The notes under the pieces: generated by a model
Database searches by the model: none
Seen by the model: the letters and a program-made list of their open reading frames with translations, nothing else
What the model was told of the DNA's origin: nothing
Made by a program: the position numbers and the translations under genes
Shown here: positions 41,220 to 48,981 of the stretch, piece after piece
Layout: the number at the start of each line of letters is the position of its first letter
Position numbering within the stretch: the first letter of the stretch is position 1
Assembly (NCBI RefSeq): GCF_039566955.1
Contig: NZ_CP154796.1
Coordinates: 3,534,001 to 3,598,000 of the forward strand
Source of the DNA: Micromonospora sp. DSM 45708
GTDB lineage: Bacteria; Actinomycetota; Actinomycetes; Mycobacteriales; Micromonosporaceae
DNA: 64,000 bases
Direction of reading: 5' to 3'

Positions 41220-42191
41220 ATGCGCAAGCAGATGGAGGGCGACAACCAGCGCCGCCGGGCCCTGGCCCGCCAGGCCCGGGAACAGGGGCGGCGACCGAGC
41301 CAGACCGGCGCCAGCCTGAGCGCGTCCAAGCAGGTCACCTCGCTGGACCAGCACGAGCGGTCCGGCCCGCCGCCGGCCGGCCGGCACAAGCCCAACAGCA
41401 CGCGGGGCGGGCCCACGCCGCCGGCGGTGGGGGTGGCCGAGCGGCCCCGCCCGCTACCGGATCCGCCGCCGGACCGGGGCGTCCGGCGCCGCTACCGGGA
41501 CCTCGTCGACGACGTGAGCCGCCGCGCCGGCGTCGACTTCGCCGAGGCGAAGGTCGCGGCGGAGGCCACCGTGCTGGCGCTGGCCTGGGCGCTCGACGAC
41601 GCGGAGCGGGAACGGCTGCTCGAAGCGGTGCCGGTGAAGCTGCACGACGTGGTCCCGGTGGACGGCATCGAACGGCGGCAGGACCTGCCGGGCTTCCTGG
41701 CCGAGGTCGGACGGCGCAGCCGGCTCACCCCGGAACAGGCCCGCTACCAGGCGGAGGCGACGCTGGCCGCGCTCGCCGACGCCGACGCCGAGCTGGTCGG
41801 GTCGTTGCGCGTACCCGACGGGTTGCGGGATTTGCTCGGGCCGGCCGAGTACGGCGGCGGCTTGGTGGGCGCCAGCTCCGCCACCGCGCCGCTTACCGAG
41901 GCGGAGCTGCGCGAGGCGCTCGCCACGCTGCCGTACTGGTCCAGTGACCGGCGCTCGCTGGTGCGCACCATCGAGCTGCCCGGCGGCAACCTGGACCGGG
42001 TGCTGGACCGGCTGGACCGGCTCCGGGCCGAGGGCGGGCGCGGCCCGCAGATCGGCCGGCCGGACCCGGACAACGCGGTGCTCACCGTCCGGACCCAGCA
42101 GGTCGACGGCGTGACCGCCGCGGACGTGGACCTGGCGCACCGCGTCGACGACGCCGTCGACGCGGCCGGCGCCGGCATGGCCGCCGGCTGA
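41220..42191 (+). CDS. DUF2267 protein fused to a pterin dehydratase-like domain
   Basis: 323 residues. After a charged, Pro-rich tail of about 85 residues, residues ~88-215 contain a DUF2267-like helical repeat (RYRDLVDDVSRRAGVDF, LPGFLAEVGRRSRLTPEQAR). The C-terminal ~95 residues resemble pterin-4a-carbinolamine dehydratase (LTEAELREALATLPYWSSD and VTAADVDLAHRVDDAV), but the catalytic His-His-Pro is replaced by GRPDPDN, so activity is unlikely. ATG at 41220. DUF2267 proteins are often stress-induced. Another DUF2267 gene lies at 55227. Confidence 0.7.
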   Translation: MRKQMEGDNQRRRALARQAREQGRRPSQTGASLSASKQVTSLDQHERSGPPPAGRHKPNSTRGGPTPPAVGVAERPRPLPDPPPDRGVRRRYRDLVDDVSRRAGVDFAEAKVAAEATVLALAWALDDAERERLLEAVPVKLHDVVPVDGIERRQDLPGFLAEVGRRSRLTPEQARYQAEATLAALADADAELVGSLRVPDGLRDLLGPAEYGGGLVGASSATAPLTEAELREALATLPYWSSDRRSLVRTIELPGGNLDRVLDRLDRLRAEGGRGPQIGRPDPDNAVLTVRTQQVDGVTAADVDLAHRVDDAVDAAGAGMAAG

Positions 42192-42277
42192 CTTGCGAGG
42201 CGGGGTCCCCGCTCGACGCCGCCGGTACCGGCGGGGGCCCCGACCTGCACCGCATCCGCGCCGGTAGCGTTCCGGAC

Positions 42278-43063
42278 GTGGAGCGCGACCGCGAGGTGCT
42301 GGAGATCGTCGTCGACCCGGCCCGGCCCACCGGGCGGACGCTGCTCGCCGACGGCGTCGAGCAGTCCTACGTGGACGTGGCCGACGCCCGTCACCTGCAC
42401 TTCGAGTACGTGCGACGGATCGCCACGGTGGTCGACCTGAGCGCACCGCCCGGACAGCCGCTGACCGCCCTGCACCTGGGCGGCGGCGCGCTCACGCTGC
42501 CCCGCTGGCTGGCCGCCACCCGGCCCGGCTCGGCGCAGCGGGTGGTCGAACGCGATCCCGGCGTGGTCGAGCTGGTCCGCCGGAAGCTGCCGCCGCTGCC
42601 GCCGGAGGTGACGGTGGTGCTGGGCGACGCCCGCGCCGCGGTCGCCGGGGCGCCGGACGCCGCATACGACCTGGTGGTGGGCGACGTCTACCGGGCGGCC
42701 CGGATGCCCGCGCACGTGTCGGCCGTCGAGTTCGCCGCCGAGGCGGCCCGGGTGCTCCGCCCGGACGGCGTCTACCTGGTGAACCTCACCGACCTGCCGC
42801 CGCTGGCGCACACCCGCGCGCAGGTGGCCACGCTGCGCGCCGTCTTCGCCGACGTCTGCCTGCTCACCGACCGGAGGATGCTGCGCGGCCGGCGGTACGG
42901 CAACGTGGTGCTCGCCGGCGCACTCCGGCCGGGGCGGCTGCCGGTCCGCCGGATCGCCGCGCGGGTCGCCGGTGACCCGGTGCCCGGGACCGTGCTGCAC
43001 GCCGCCGCACTCGACGCGTTCGCCGCGGACGCCTGGCCGGTCACCGACGCCGACCTGCGGTGA
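42278..43063 (+). CDS. Spermidine synthase-like methyltransferase-fold protein
   Basis: 261 residues with the spermidine-synthase-like Rossmann fold: LTALHLGGGALTLPRWL (SAM or dcSAM loop), RVVERDPGVVELV (acidic end of strand 2) and VTVVLGDARAAVAG. It lacks the tetrameric N-terminal domain and some aminopropyltransferase residues, as in the 'fused spermidine synthase-like' proteins of actinobacteria, so the reaction is uncertain. GTG at 42278. Likely independent of the neighbours; a 73-base gap precedes the permease gene. Confidence 0.75.
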   Translation: MERDREVLEIVVDPARPTGRTLLADGVEQSYVDVADARHLHFEYVRRIATVVDLSAPPGQPLTALHLGGGALTLPRWLAATRPGSAQRVVERDPGVVELVRRKLPPLPPEVTVVLGDARAAVAGAPDAAYDLVVGDVYRAARMPAHVSAVEFAAEAARVLRPDGVYLVNLTDLPPLAHTRAQVATLRAVFADVCLLTDRRMLRGRRYGNVVLAGALRPGRLPVRRIAARVAGDPVPGTVLHAAALDAFAADAWPVTDADLR

Positions 43064-43102
43064 GCCCGGGAGCGTAGCGATCCTCCCGGCGCGCGGCGTG
43101 GA

Positions 43103-43127
43103 GTTTCTCCGCCGGCAGGGCGGGTAG
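43103..43127 (+). promoter_or_regulatory. SigB/SigF-type promoter before the AI-2E-type gene
   Basis: GTTT (43103-43106), 15-base spacer, GGGTAG (43122-43127). The permease ATG lies 10 bases later, so the transcript would be nearly leaderless. One of the best matches in the window to GTTT-N15-17-GGGTA. Confidence 0.55.
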
Positions 43128-43136
43128 CCGCGCCGG

Positions 43137-44261
43137 ATGAGCGTCGCCGACGACCGGTCCACCGCCCGCCGGACGTTGATCGTGATCGGTCTGGTGCTGG
43201 CCACCCTGGTCGGGTTGGCGCTGGTCTGGGCGACCCGGCGGGTGCTCGTCTGGGGGTTGGTCGCGGCGTTCCTCGCGGTCGCGCTCAAGCCGCTCGTCGA
43301 CCGGCTGGAGCGTCGGGTACAGCGGCGGGCACTGGCCACCCTGCTGGTCTTCCTGGCCACGTTCGTGCTGCTCGCGGCGCTGGGTACGGTGATCGTCCTG
43401 CCGTTGGTGGACGAGCTGGGCCGGCTCGCCGACCGGGTGCCGGAGTTGGTGCACGAGGCCCAGGCCGGGCGGGGACCGGTCGGCCGGCTGCTGGACCGCC
43501 TGCACCTGCTCCGGTACGCCGAGCCCGGCCAGTTGCGCCGGTACGGCTCCCGGCTCGGCGAGCCGACGGTCGGGCTGGTCCGGGGCGCGGCGCAGGCCGC
43601 CGCAGCGCTGGTCACGGTGGTGGTGCTGGCGTACCTGATGGTGCTGGAGGCGCCCCGGATCGTGGCGGCGACGCTGCGGCTGGTCGGGGACGGCCCGGCG
43701 GAGCGGTTGCGGCGCATCGGCCGCGACTCCTCCCGGATCGTCACCGGCTACCTGAGCGGAAACCTGGTGATCAGCCTGATCTGCGGCGGCCTGACGTTCG
43801 TGGTGCTGCTTCTGCTCGGGGTGCCGTTCGCCGCGGTGATCGCGCTGGTGGTCGCCGTGTTCGACCTGATCCCGCTGGTCGGCGCCACGATGGGCGCGAT
43901 CGTCGCGGCCGGCGCGGGCTTCGCGCGCTCCCCCACGGCCGGCGTCGTGGTGCTGGTCTTCTTCGTGGTCTACCAGCAGGTGGAGAACCACCTGCTGCAA
44001 CCGGTGATCATGGCTCGCGCGGTCCGGCTCAACCCGTTGACCGTGCTGGTCAGCGTGCTGCTGGCGGCCGAGCTGGCCGGGCTGGTCGGCGCGCTGCTGG
44101 CGATCCCGGCGGCCGGCGTCGTGCAGGTGCTGCTGCGCGAGTTCGTTCCGGCCGGACGGCTGGTGCTGGCCGCTCCGGCGGACCCGGGGCCGGGCCCGGG
44201 AGGCGGTCCGGCCGGCGACCCGGATCCCGTGGCGCGGGACCGGCCGCCGGCCGGCGGATGA
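43137..44261 (+). CDS. AI-2E/PerM-family permease-like membrane protein
   Basis: 374 residues with about eight membrane segments: an N-terminal pair (LIVIGLVLATLVGLALVW), a large hydrophilic loop at ~85-160 and then six helices. Family motif VVYQQVENHLLQPVIM near residue 280 is intact. The family includes autoinducer exporters and Na+/H+ antiporters, so the substrate is not predicted. ATG at 43137 close to a SigB-type promoter. The Pro/Gly-rich tail after residue 345 is not conserved. Confidence 0.88.
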   Translation: MSVADDRSTARRTLIVIGLVLATLVGLALVWATRRVLVWGLVAAFLAVALKPLVDRLERRVQRRALATLLVFLATFVLLAALGTVIVLPLVDELGRLADRVPELVHEAQAGRGPVGRLLDRLHLLRYAEPGQLRRYGSRLGEPTVGLVRGAAQAAAALVTVVVLAYLMVLEAPRIVAATLRLVGDGPAERLRRIGRDSSRIVTGYLSGNLVISLICGGLTFVVLLLLGVPFAAVIALVVAVFDLIPLVGATMGAIVAAGAGFARSPTAGVVVLVFFVVYQQVENHLLQPVIMARAVRLNPLTVLVSVLLAAELAGLVGALLAIPAAGVVQVLLREFVPAGRLVLAAPADPGPGPGGGPAGDPDPVARDRPPAGG

Positions 44262-44270
44262 CCCCGGGTG

Positions 44271-45569
44271 TCAGGGCCGGCGGACCAGCTCCGGGGACTC
44301 GCTCTCCAGCGGCACCGCGTTGGCCGGCACGAGACCGAGCTGCACGGCCGGCCGGGGCAGGGTCGCGTCGAGCGCCCAGTCCGCGGCGACGCGGGGCCGG
44401 TTGCCGGGCATGGCCAGCAGGTGGTAGCCGCGGGTGACCGCCTTGGCCGGCAGGCCGGACAGCGGCACCTTGAGCGGGTTCGCCGCCGCGTCCTTGCCGC
44501 CCAGGTCCACCACCCAGCCCAGGTCGTGGTGCTTGTAGGACTTGCGGGTGCCCTGGCCGTACGAGGCGGCGATGTTGTGCGCGGCCAGCTTGCCCTGCCG
44601 CTGGGCGTGCTGCGCGGTCATCGCGCACACCTGGCCGGGGCGGGTCGGGTCGGGGACGGCCGCCGCGTCACCGCAGGCGAACACCTCCGGGTACCCGGGA
44701 ACGTTGAGGAACCCGTCGACCACCAACCGGCCCTTCTCGGTGCGCAGGCCCAGGTCGGCCACGAACGGGTCGGGGCGTACCCCGACGCACCAGATGAGGC
44801 TGCACGTGGGCACGTACTCGCCGTCGGTGAGCATCACGCCGTCCGGGGTGGCCTCGCCGACCGAGGTGCCCATCCGCACGTCCACCCCGCGGCGACGCAG
44901 CACCCGGTCGGCGGTGACGGACATCCGCCGGTCCAGTTCGGGCAGCACCCGCGGGGCGACGTCGAGCAGCATCCAGCGGGGCCGGACGGTCAGGTGCGGA
45001 CGCTGGGCCACCAGCCGGTCGGTGAACAACTGCCCGTGCGCGGCGACCTCGGTGCCGGTGTAGCCGGCGCCGACCACCACGAACGTGGTGCGGGCCCGCT
45101 GCTCGGCCGGGTCGTCGGTCAGCTCGGCCAGCTCGACCTGCCGGACCACGTGATCGTGCAGGTAGAGCGCCTCGGGCAGGCCGCGGAAGCCGTGCGCGTA
45201 CTCGGTGACCCCGGGGATGGGCAGCAGCTTGTTGACGCTGCCGACGGAGAGGACCAGCCGGTCGTACGCGAGCTGGCCGTGCTCGCCCTCGGCGGAGCGG
45301 TAGCCGACCCAGCGGTTCTGGAGATCCACCCGGTCGGCCTCGCCGACCACCACCCGGACGCCGTCGAGCGTGCCGGCGAGCGGCACCGAGATCCGGGTCG
45401 GCTCGACCACGCCGGCCGCGACCTCGGGCAGCAGCGGCAGGTAGAGGAAGTAGTCGGTCGTGTTCAACAGGACGATCTCGGCCCGGTCGCGGGCCAGCCG
45501 GCGCAACGTCTTGGCCGCGTGGTACCCGGCGAACCCGGCCCCCACGATCACCACACGTGGTTTCGTCAT
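44271..45569 (-). CDS. Type II NADH:quinone oxidoreductase (NDH-2-like)
   Basis: 432-residue flavoprotein that passes electrons from NADH to quinone without pumping protons. FAD-binding VVIVGAGFAGYHAAKTL at the N-terminus, the second dinucleotide site FVVVGAGYTGTEVAA near residue 160, and FACGDAAAV plus the C-terminal membrane-associated helix region. ATG at 45569 is preferred over an upstream frame that adds 11 residues. It is convergent with the permease gene and divergent from the M28 peptidase. Confidence 0.88.
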   Translation of the reverse strand: MTKPRVVIVGAGFAGYHAAKTLRRLARDRAEIVLLNTTDYFLYLPLLPEVAAGVVEPTRISVPLAGTLDGVRVVVGEADRVDLQNRWVGYRSAEGEHGQLAYDRLVLSVGSVNKLLPIPGVTEYAHGFRGLPEALYLHDHVVRQVELAELTDDPAEQRARTTFVVVGAGYTGTEVAAHGQLFTDRLVAQRPHLTVRPRWMLLDVAPRVLPELDRRMSVTADRVLRRRGVDVRMGTSVGEATPDGVMLTDGEYVPTCSLIWCVGVRPDPFVADLGLRTEKGRLVVDGFLNVPGYPEVFACGDAAAVPDPTRPGQVCAMTAQHAQRQGKLAAHNIAASYGQGTRKSYKHHDLGWVVDLGGKDAAANPLKVPLSGLPAKAVTRGYHLLAMPGNRPRVAADWALDATLPRPAVQLGLVPANAVPLESESPELVRRP

Positions 45570-45669
45570 GTCTGCTGCCGTTCCCGGGCAGACCTCCGAC
45601 AAACGTCAGGACAACCCATCCACCCCGGCCGATATGGACATTCCTCGTGATCGGCGCGAGGATGCCGGG

Positions 45670-47115
45670 ATGGGAAACCACGAGTCCGCCGAGGGCCCAC
45701 CCACGAGGTCGAGCCGGCGTACCTTCCTCACCGCCTCGGCCGCGGCCACCGCCGCCGCCGTCACCACGCCGCTCGCCGCGGGCCCGGCGTCCGCGGCGGC
45801 CGACACGCCGCGCGGCCCGGGGCGACCGGCCCGGCCGCAGCCGCCGGACCGCGAGCTGACCGCGCTGCTGCGCGAGATCGACCGGGCCCGGATCGAGGCC
45901 ACCGTCCGTCGCCTGGCCGCGTTCGGCACCCGGCACACGCTCTCCAGCCAGGACGATCCGGTACGCGGCATCGGCGCCGCCCGGGACTGGATCCACGCGC
46001 AACTGGCCGGGTACGCCGCCGCCTCCGGCGGCCGGATGACAGTCGAACTCCAGTCGTACGTGCAGGAGCCCGCCTCCCGGATCCCGACCGCCACCACCAT
46101 CACCAACGTGGTGGCCACGCTGCGCGGCGGCGTCACGCCCGAGCGGGTGTACGTGATCACCGGCCACTACGACTCCCGCGCCACCGACGTGATGGACGCG
46201 GTCAGCGACGCCCCGGGCGCCGACGACGACGCGTCCGGCGTGGCCGTGGTGCTGGAACTGGCCCGGGTGCTGGCCACCCGCCGCACCGAGGCGACGATCG
46301 TGCTCGCCGCCGTCGCCGGCGAGGAGCAGGGCCTGTACGGCTCGGCGTACCTGGCCGGCCGGTTGAAGGCGGCCGGCGTGGACGTGCAGGGCATGTTCAG
46401 CAACGACATCGTCGGCAGCAGCACCGCCGACGACGGCACCCGCGACCCGCGTACCGTGCGACTGTTCGCCGAGGGCGTGCCGACCGCCGAGACGCCGGCG
46501 GAGGCGAGCGTGCGGCAGTCCGTCGGCGGCGAGAACGACTCCCCGTCCCGGCAGCTCGCCCGGTTCGTCACCGACGTGGCGGACCACGGCGCGACCGGGA
46601 TGGACGTGCGGGTGATCTACCGGCGGGACCGCTACCTGCGCGGCAGCGACCACATCTCGTTCCTGCGCGAGGGCTGGCCGGCCGGCCGGTTCACCGAGCC
46701 CGCCGAGGACTTCGCCCACCAGCACCAGGACGTCCGGGTGGTCGACGGCGTGCAGTACGGCGACCTGCCCGAGTTCTGCGACTTCGACTACATCACCCGG
46801 GTGGCCCGGGTGAACGGCGCGGCGCTCTGGTCGCTCGCCCAGGCCCCGGGCACACCGAAGGGCGCCACCGTGGTCACCACGAACCTGACCAACGACACCA
46901 CGCTGCGCTGGCAGCGCGGCACCGAGCCGGACCTGGCCGGCTACGAGGTGGTGTGGCGGGAGACCACCGCCGACCAATGGCAGAAGGTGCTGGCGGTCGG
47001 CGACGTCACCGAGGTGACCATCGACCTGTCCAAGGACAACGTGTTCTTCGGCGTACGCGCGGTGGACCGGGCCGGGCACCGCAGCCCCGTCGCGTTCCCG
47101 AGGCCCGGTAGCTGA
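45670..47115 (+). CDS. Secreted M28-family aminopeptidase
   Basis: 481 residues. Twin-arginine signal SSRRTFLTASAAATAAAV and AxA site; folded export via Tat is likely. M28 zinc ligands: His in VITGHYDSRA, Asp in DAPGADDDASG, Glu in AGEEQGLYGS, Asp in FSNDIVG and the final His in GSDHISF. About 75 residues after the peptidase domain form a fibronectin-III-like module (TLRWQRGTEPDLAGYEVVWR). ATG at 45670 follows GAGGAT. Monocistronic and 6 bases from the convergent GNAT gene. Confidence 0.88.
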   Translation: MGNHESAEGPPTRSSRRTFLTASAAATAAAVTTPLAAGPASAAADTPRGPGRPARPQPPDRELTALLREIDRARIEATVRRLAAFGTRHTLSSQDDPVRGIGAARDWIHAQLAGYAAASGGRMTVELQSYVQEPASRIPTATTITNVVATLRGGVTPERVYVITGHYDSRATDVMDAVSDAPGADDDASGVAVVLELARVLATRRTEATIVLAAVAGEEQGLYGSAYLAGRLKAAGVDVQGMFSNDIVGSSTADDGTRDPRTVRLFAEGVPTAETPAEASVRQSVGGENDSPSRQLARFVTDVADHGATGMDVRVIYRRDRYLRGSDHISFLREGWPAGRFTEPAEDFAHQHQDVRVVDGVQYGDLPEFCDFDYITRVARVNGAALWSLAQAPGTPKGATVVTTNLTNDTTLRWQRGTEPDLAGYEVVWRETTADQWQKVLAVGDVTEVTIDLSKDNVFFGVRAVDRAGHRSPVAFPRPGS

Positions 47116-47121
47116 GGCCGG

Positions 47122-47649
47122 TCAGGGTGTCGACGGGGCCGTGATCGCCCAGCGCTCGTGGTCCCGCCACGCGCCGTCCACGAACAGGTAGTCCGGGGAG
47201 AATCCCTCCAGCCGGAACCCGAGGCGGCGGGCCAGCCGCTTCGACGGCTCGTTGCCCGGCTGGATGTTCGCCTCCAACCGGTGCAGCCCGAGCGCGCCGA
47301 ACGCGTGCGCGATCACCAGTCGCACGCCGGCCGAGGCGTGACCGGTCCCCGCGTACGGGCGGAACGCGGCGTAACCGAGGTAGCCGCCCCGTAGCGCGCC
47401 CAGCACAATGCCGCCGATGTTCGCGTACCCGGCGATCTCGCCGCTGGCCCGGTCGCAGAACAGGAACCCGGAGGTGTCCTGCCGCCGGATCCGGCGCAGG
47501 TACGCCGCGTAGCGCTCGGCGTCGTCCGGCGCGGTCACCCACGGGTGGTGCAGGTCCCGGCTGCGCCGGGCGGCGGCCACGAACTCCGCCTCGTCGCCGG
47601 CCCGGGGACGTCGGATCGCGACGCGGCCGTCGCTGCGCAGGTATCTCAC
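47122..47649 (-). CDS. GNAT-family N-acetyltransferase (RimJ-like)
   Basis: 175-residue acetyltransferase. Acceptor-side VAIRRPRAGDEAEFVAAARRS leads to IAGYANIGGIVLGALRGGYLGY, the acetyl-CoA pyrophosphate region YAGTGHASAGVRLVIAHAFG and the C-terminal LGFRLEGFSPDYLF. This is the RimJ/RimL subgroup, which acetylates amino termini of proteins or small molecules; which one is open. GTG at 47649 is the best start; a longer frame would run into the G-rich tract and the family B repeat, neither of which looks coding. Confidence 0.82.
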   Translation of the reverse strand: MRYLRSDGRVAIRRPRAGDEAEFVAAARRSRDLHHPWVTAPDDAERYAAYLRRIRRQDTSGFLFCDRASGEIAGYANIGGIVLGALRGGYLGYAAFRPYAGTGHASAGVRLVIAHAFGALGLHRLEANIQPGNEPSKRLARRLGFRLEGFSPDYLFVDGAWRDHERWAITAPSTP

Positions 47650-47668
47650 GTGCACCACTCTCGGCCAT

Positions 47669-47711
47669 CCCCCACCCCACGCCCCCTCCACCCCTCCCCT
47701 CCCCCCACCCC
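47669..47711 (-). other. G-rich tract with seven G-runs upstream of the GNAT gene
   Basis: On the plus strand, C-runs of 4-6 lie at 47669-73, 75-78, 82-86, 91-94, 96-99, 47701-706 and 708-711, separated by 1-4 bases. The minus strand thus has seven G-runs in 43 bases, starting 20 bases before the GNAT start codon. Strong G-quadruplex potential; function unknown. Confidence 0.7.
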
Positions 47712-47721
47712 GCCGTACCCC

Positions 47722-47782
47722 GGTGATCAAGGAGTTCGTGTCGCCCGCAGAGCCCAACCCCCACCCGAACTCCTTGATCATC
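47722..47782. repeat. Inverted repeat family B, intergenic copy
   Basis: Arms 47722-47743 (begins GGTGATCAAGGAGTTCGTGT) and 47761-47782 pair in 19 of 22 positions around a 17-base loop. The left arm matches the copy inside the ArnT gene (26299) in 20 of 22. The larger gene-free stretch 47650-48168 contains this repeat, the G-rich tract, and C-rich sequence up to the C39-like gene; I see no gene or RNA in the rest. Confidence 0.8.
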
Positions 47783-48168
47783 GGGCCGAACCCGGCGCAA
47801 CCCACACCACCCGCCCGGGCCGTGATGCGGGGCGTCCCGGGGCGGGTGCCCGGTTTCGTCGGCTATGCGGTGGTCGGGGTCACCGGCTCGGGGGAATCGG
47901 GGCCGGGGGCGGGGCGTTATACCTGGCAGACCGCGTGGAGCCCGGCCCCTGGGCCGCTGGCAGCCCGGTCGGAATGACCGGCCACCGGCCGTCGTTACAC
48001 CCCCTGAGCCGCCGACCCCGGCCACCCCGCGTGGCCCCCGGTCGCACCGGCCCTCTCCGGGCCCCCGAGCAGGCCAACCCCTCGGCCGCCGGGCCCACCC
48101 CTTCAGACTTTCCCCCTGCGCGGCCCCCCGGCCGCGTCATCCCCCACCCCCCTTTGGGAGGCACTGTC

Positions 48169-48813
48169 ATGGCTACCACTCTGCTGCGTACCACTGTGCT
48201 GACCGCTGCCGGTATCGCCGCGACCGCCGGTGGGATCGCCGGCCCCGCGATCGCCGCGCACGCCGCCCCCGCCGAGAAGACCGCCGTGGTCGCCGACCGC
48301 ACGAGCGGCGAACGTGAGTTGGACGTGCGCTACGAAGCCCAGCCCAACTTCTACTACTGCGGCCCCGCCGCCGCCCGCAACGCCATCAGCGTGCTCGGCA
48401 AGAACATCGACGTGCACGCCATGGCCCGCGAGATGGGCACCACCGAGAACGGCACCAACAGCATCAACGACATCACCCCCGTCCTGAACAAGGAAACCGG
48501 CAAGACCTACCGGTCGGTCGAGATCAAGGACCCCAAGGCCAACGACACGCAGACCGACAAGCTGCGCGCCGACATCGTCCGCACCGTCGACGACGGCCGC
48601 GCCGTGGTCGCCAACATCGCCGGCACCACCACCGACACCGACGGCAGCACCCACTCCTTCGAAGGCGGCCACTACATCAGCGTCGTCGGCTACCAGAACA
48701 ACGGCACCACCGTCACCATCGCCGACAGCGCCAACCCGAACACCGCCTCCTACCGGATCACCGTCGACAACCTCGCCGACTGGATCGCCACCCGCGGCTA
48801 CAGCACCAGCTGA
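48169..48813 (+). CDS. Secreted C39-family (papain-like) protein
   Basis: 214 residues. Sec signal (TVLTAAGIAATAGGIAGPAIAAHA) then a papain-fold C39-like domain: Cys in NFYYCGPAAARNAIS, His in EGGHYISVVGYQ and Asp in TIADSANPN, the usual order of a Cys-His-Asp triad. It is single-domain and likely an exported peptidase or a related non-catalytic binder. ATG at 48169 with GGGAGG 6 bases upstream. Followed by a strong hairpin. Codon choice is strongly biased to AAC/ACC/GAC. Confidence 0.8.
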   Translation: MATTLLRTTVLTAAGIAATAGGIAGPAIAAHAAPAEKTAVVADRTSGERELDVRYEAQPNFYYCGPAAARNAISVLGKNIDVHAMAREMGTTENGTNSINDITPVLNKETGKTYRSVEIKDPKANDTQTDKLRADIVRTVDDGRAVVANIAGTTTDTDGSTHSFEGGHYISVVGYQNNGTTVTIADSANPNTASYRITVDNLADWIATRGYSTS

Positions 48814-48825
48814 GCGAACACCGAC

Positions 48826-48859
48826 AAGGGCCCGACCCCACGAACGGGGTCGGGCCCTT
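48826..48859 (+). terminator. 14-bp perfect hairpin with short T tract
   Basis: AAGGGCCCGACCCC (48826-48839) and GGGGTCGGGCCCTT (48846-48859), 6-base loop, followed by TCGG, 13 bases after the C39-like stop. Confidence 0.85.
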
Positions 48860-48981
48860 TCGGCGTATCCAACGGCTGCCTGCCGGTCATCTGGCCGTCA
48901 CGTCGGTGTCGTCACCCGGACGGGTCGCTCCACCACGCTCGGTCGCGTCGGACAAGCCGGGCGACCAACGGAGGATCAGCT

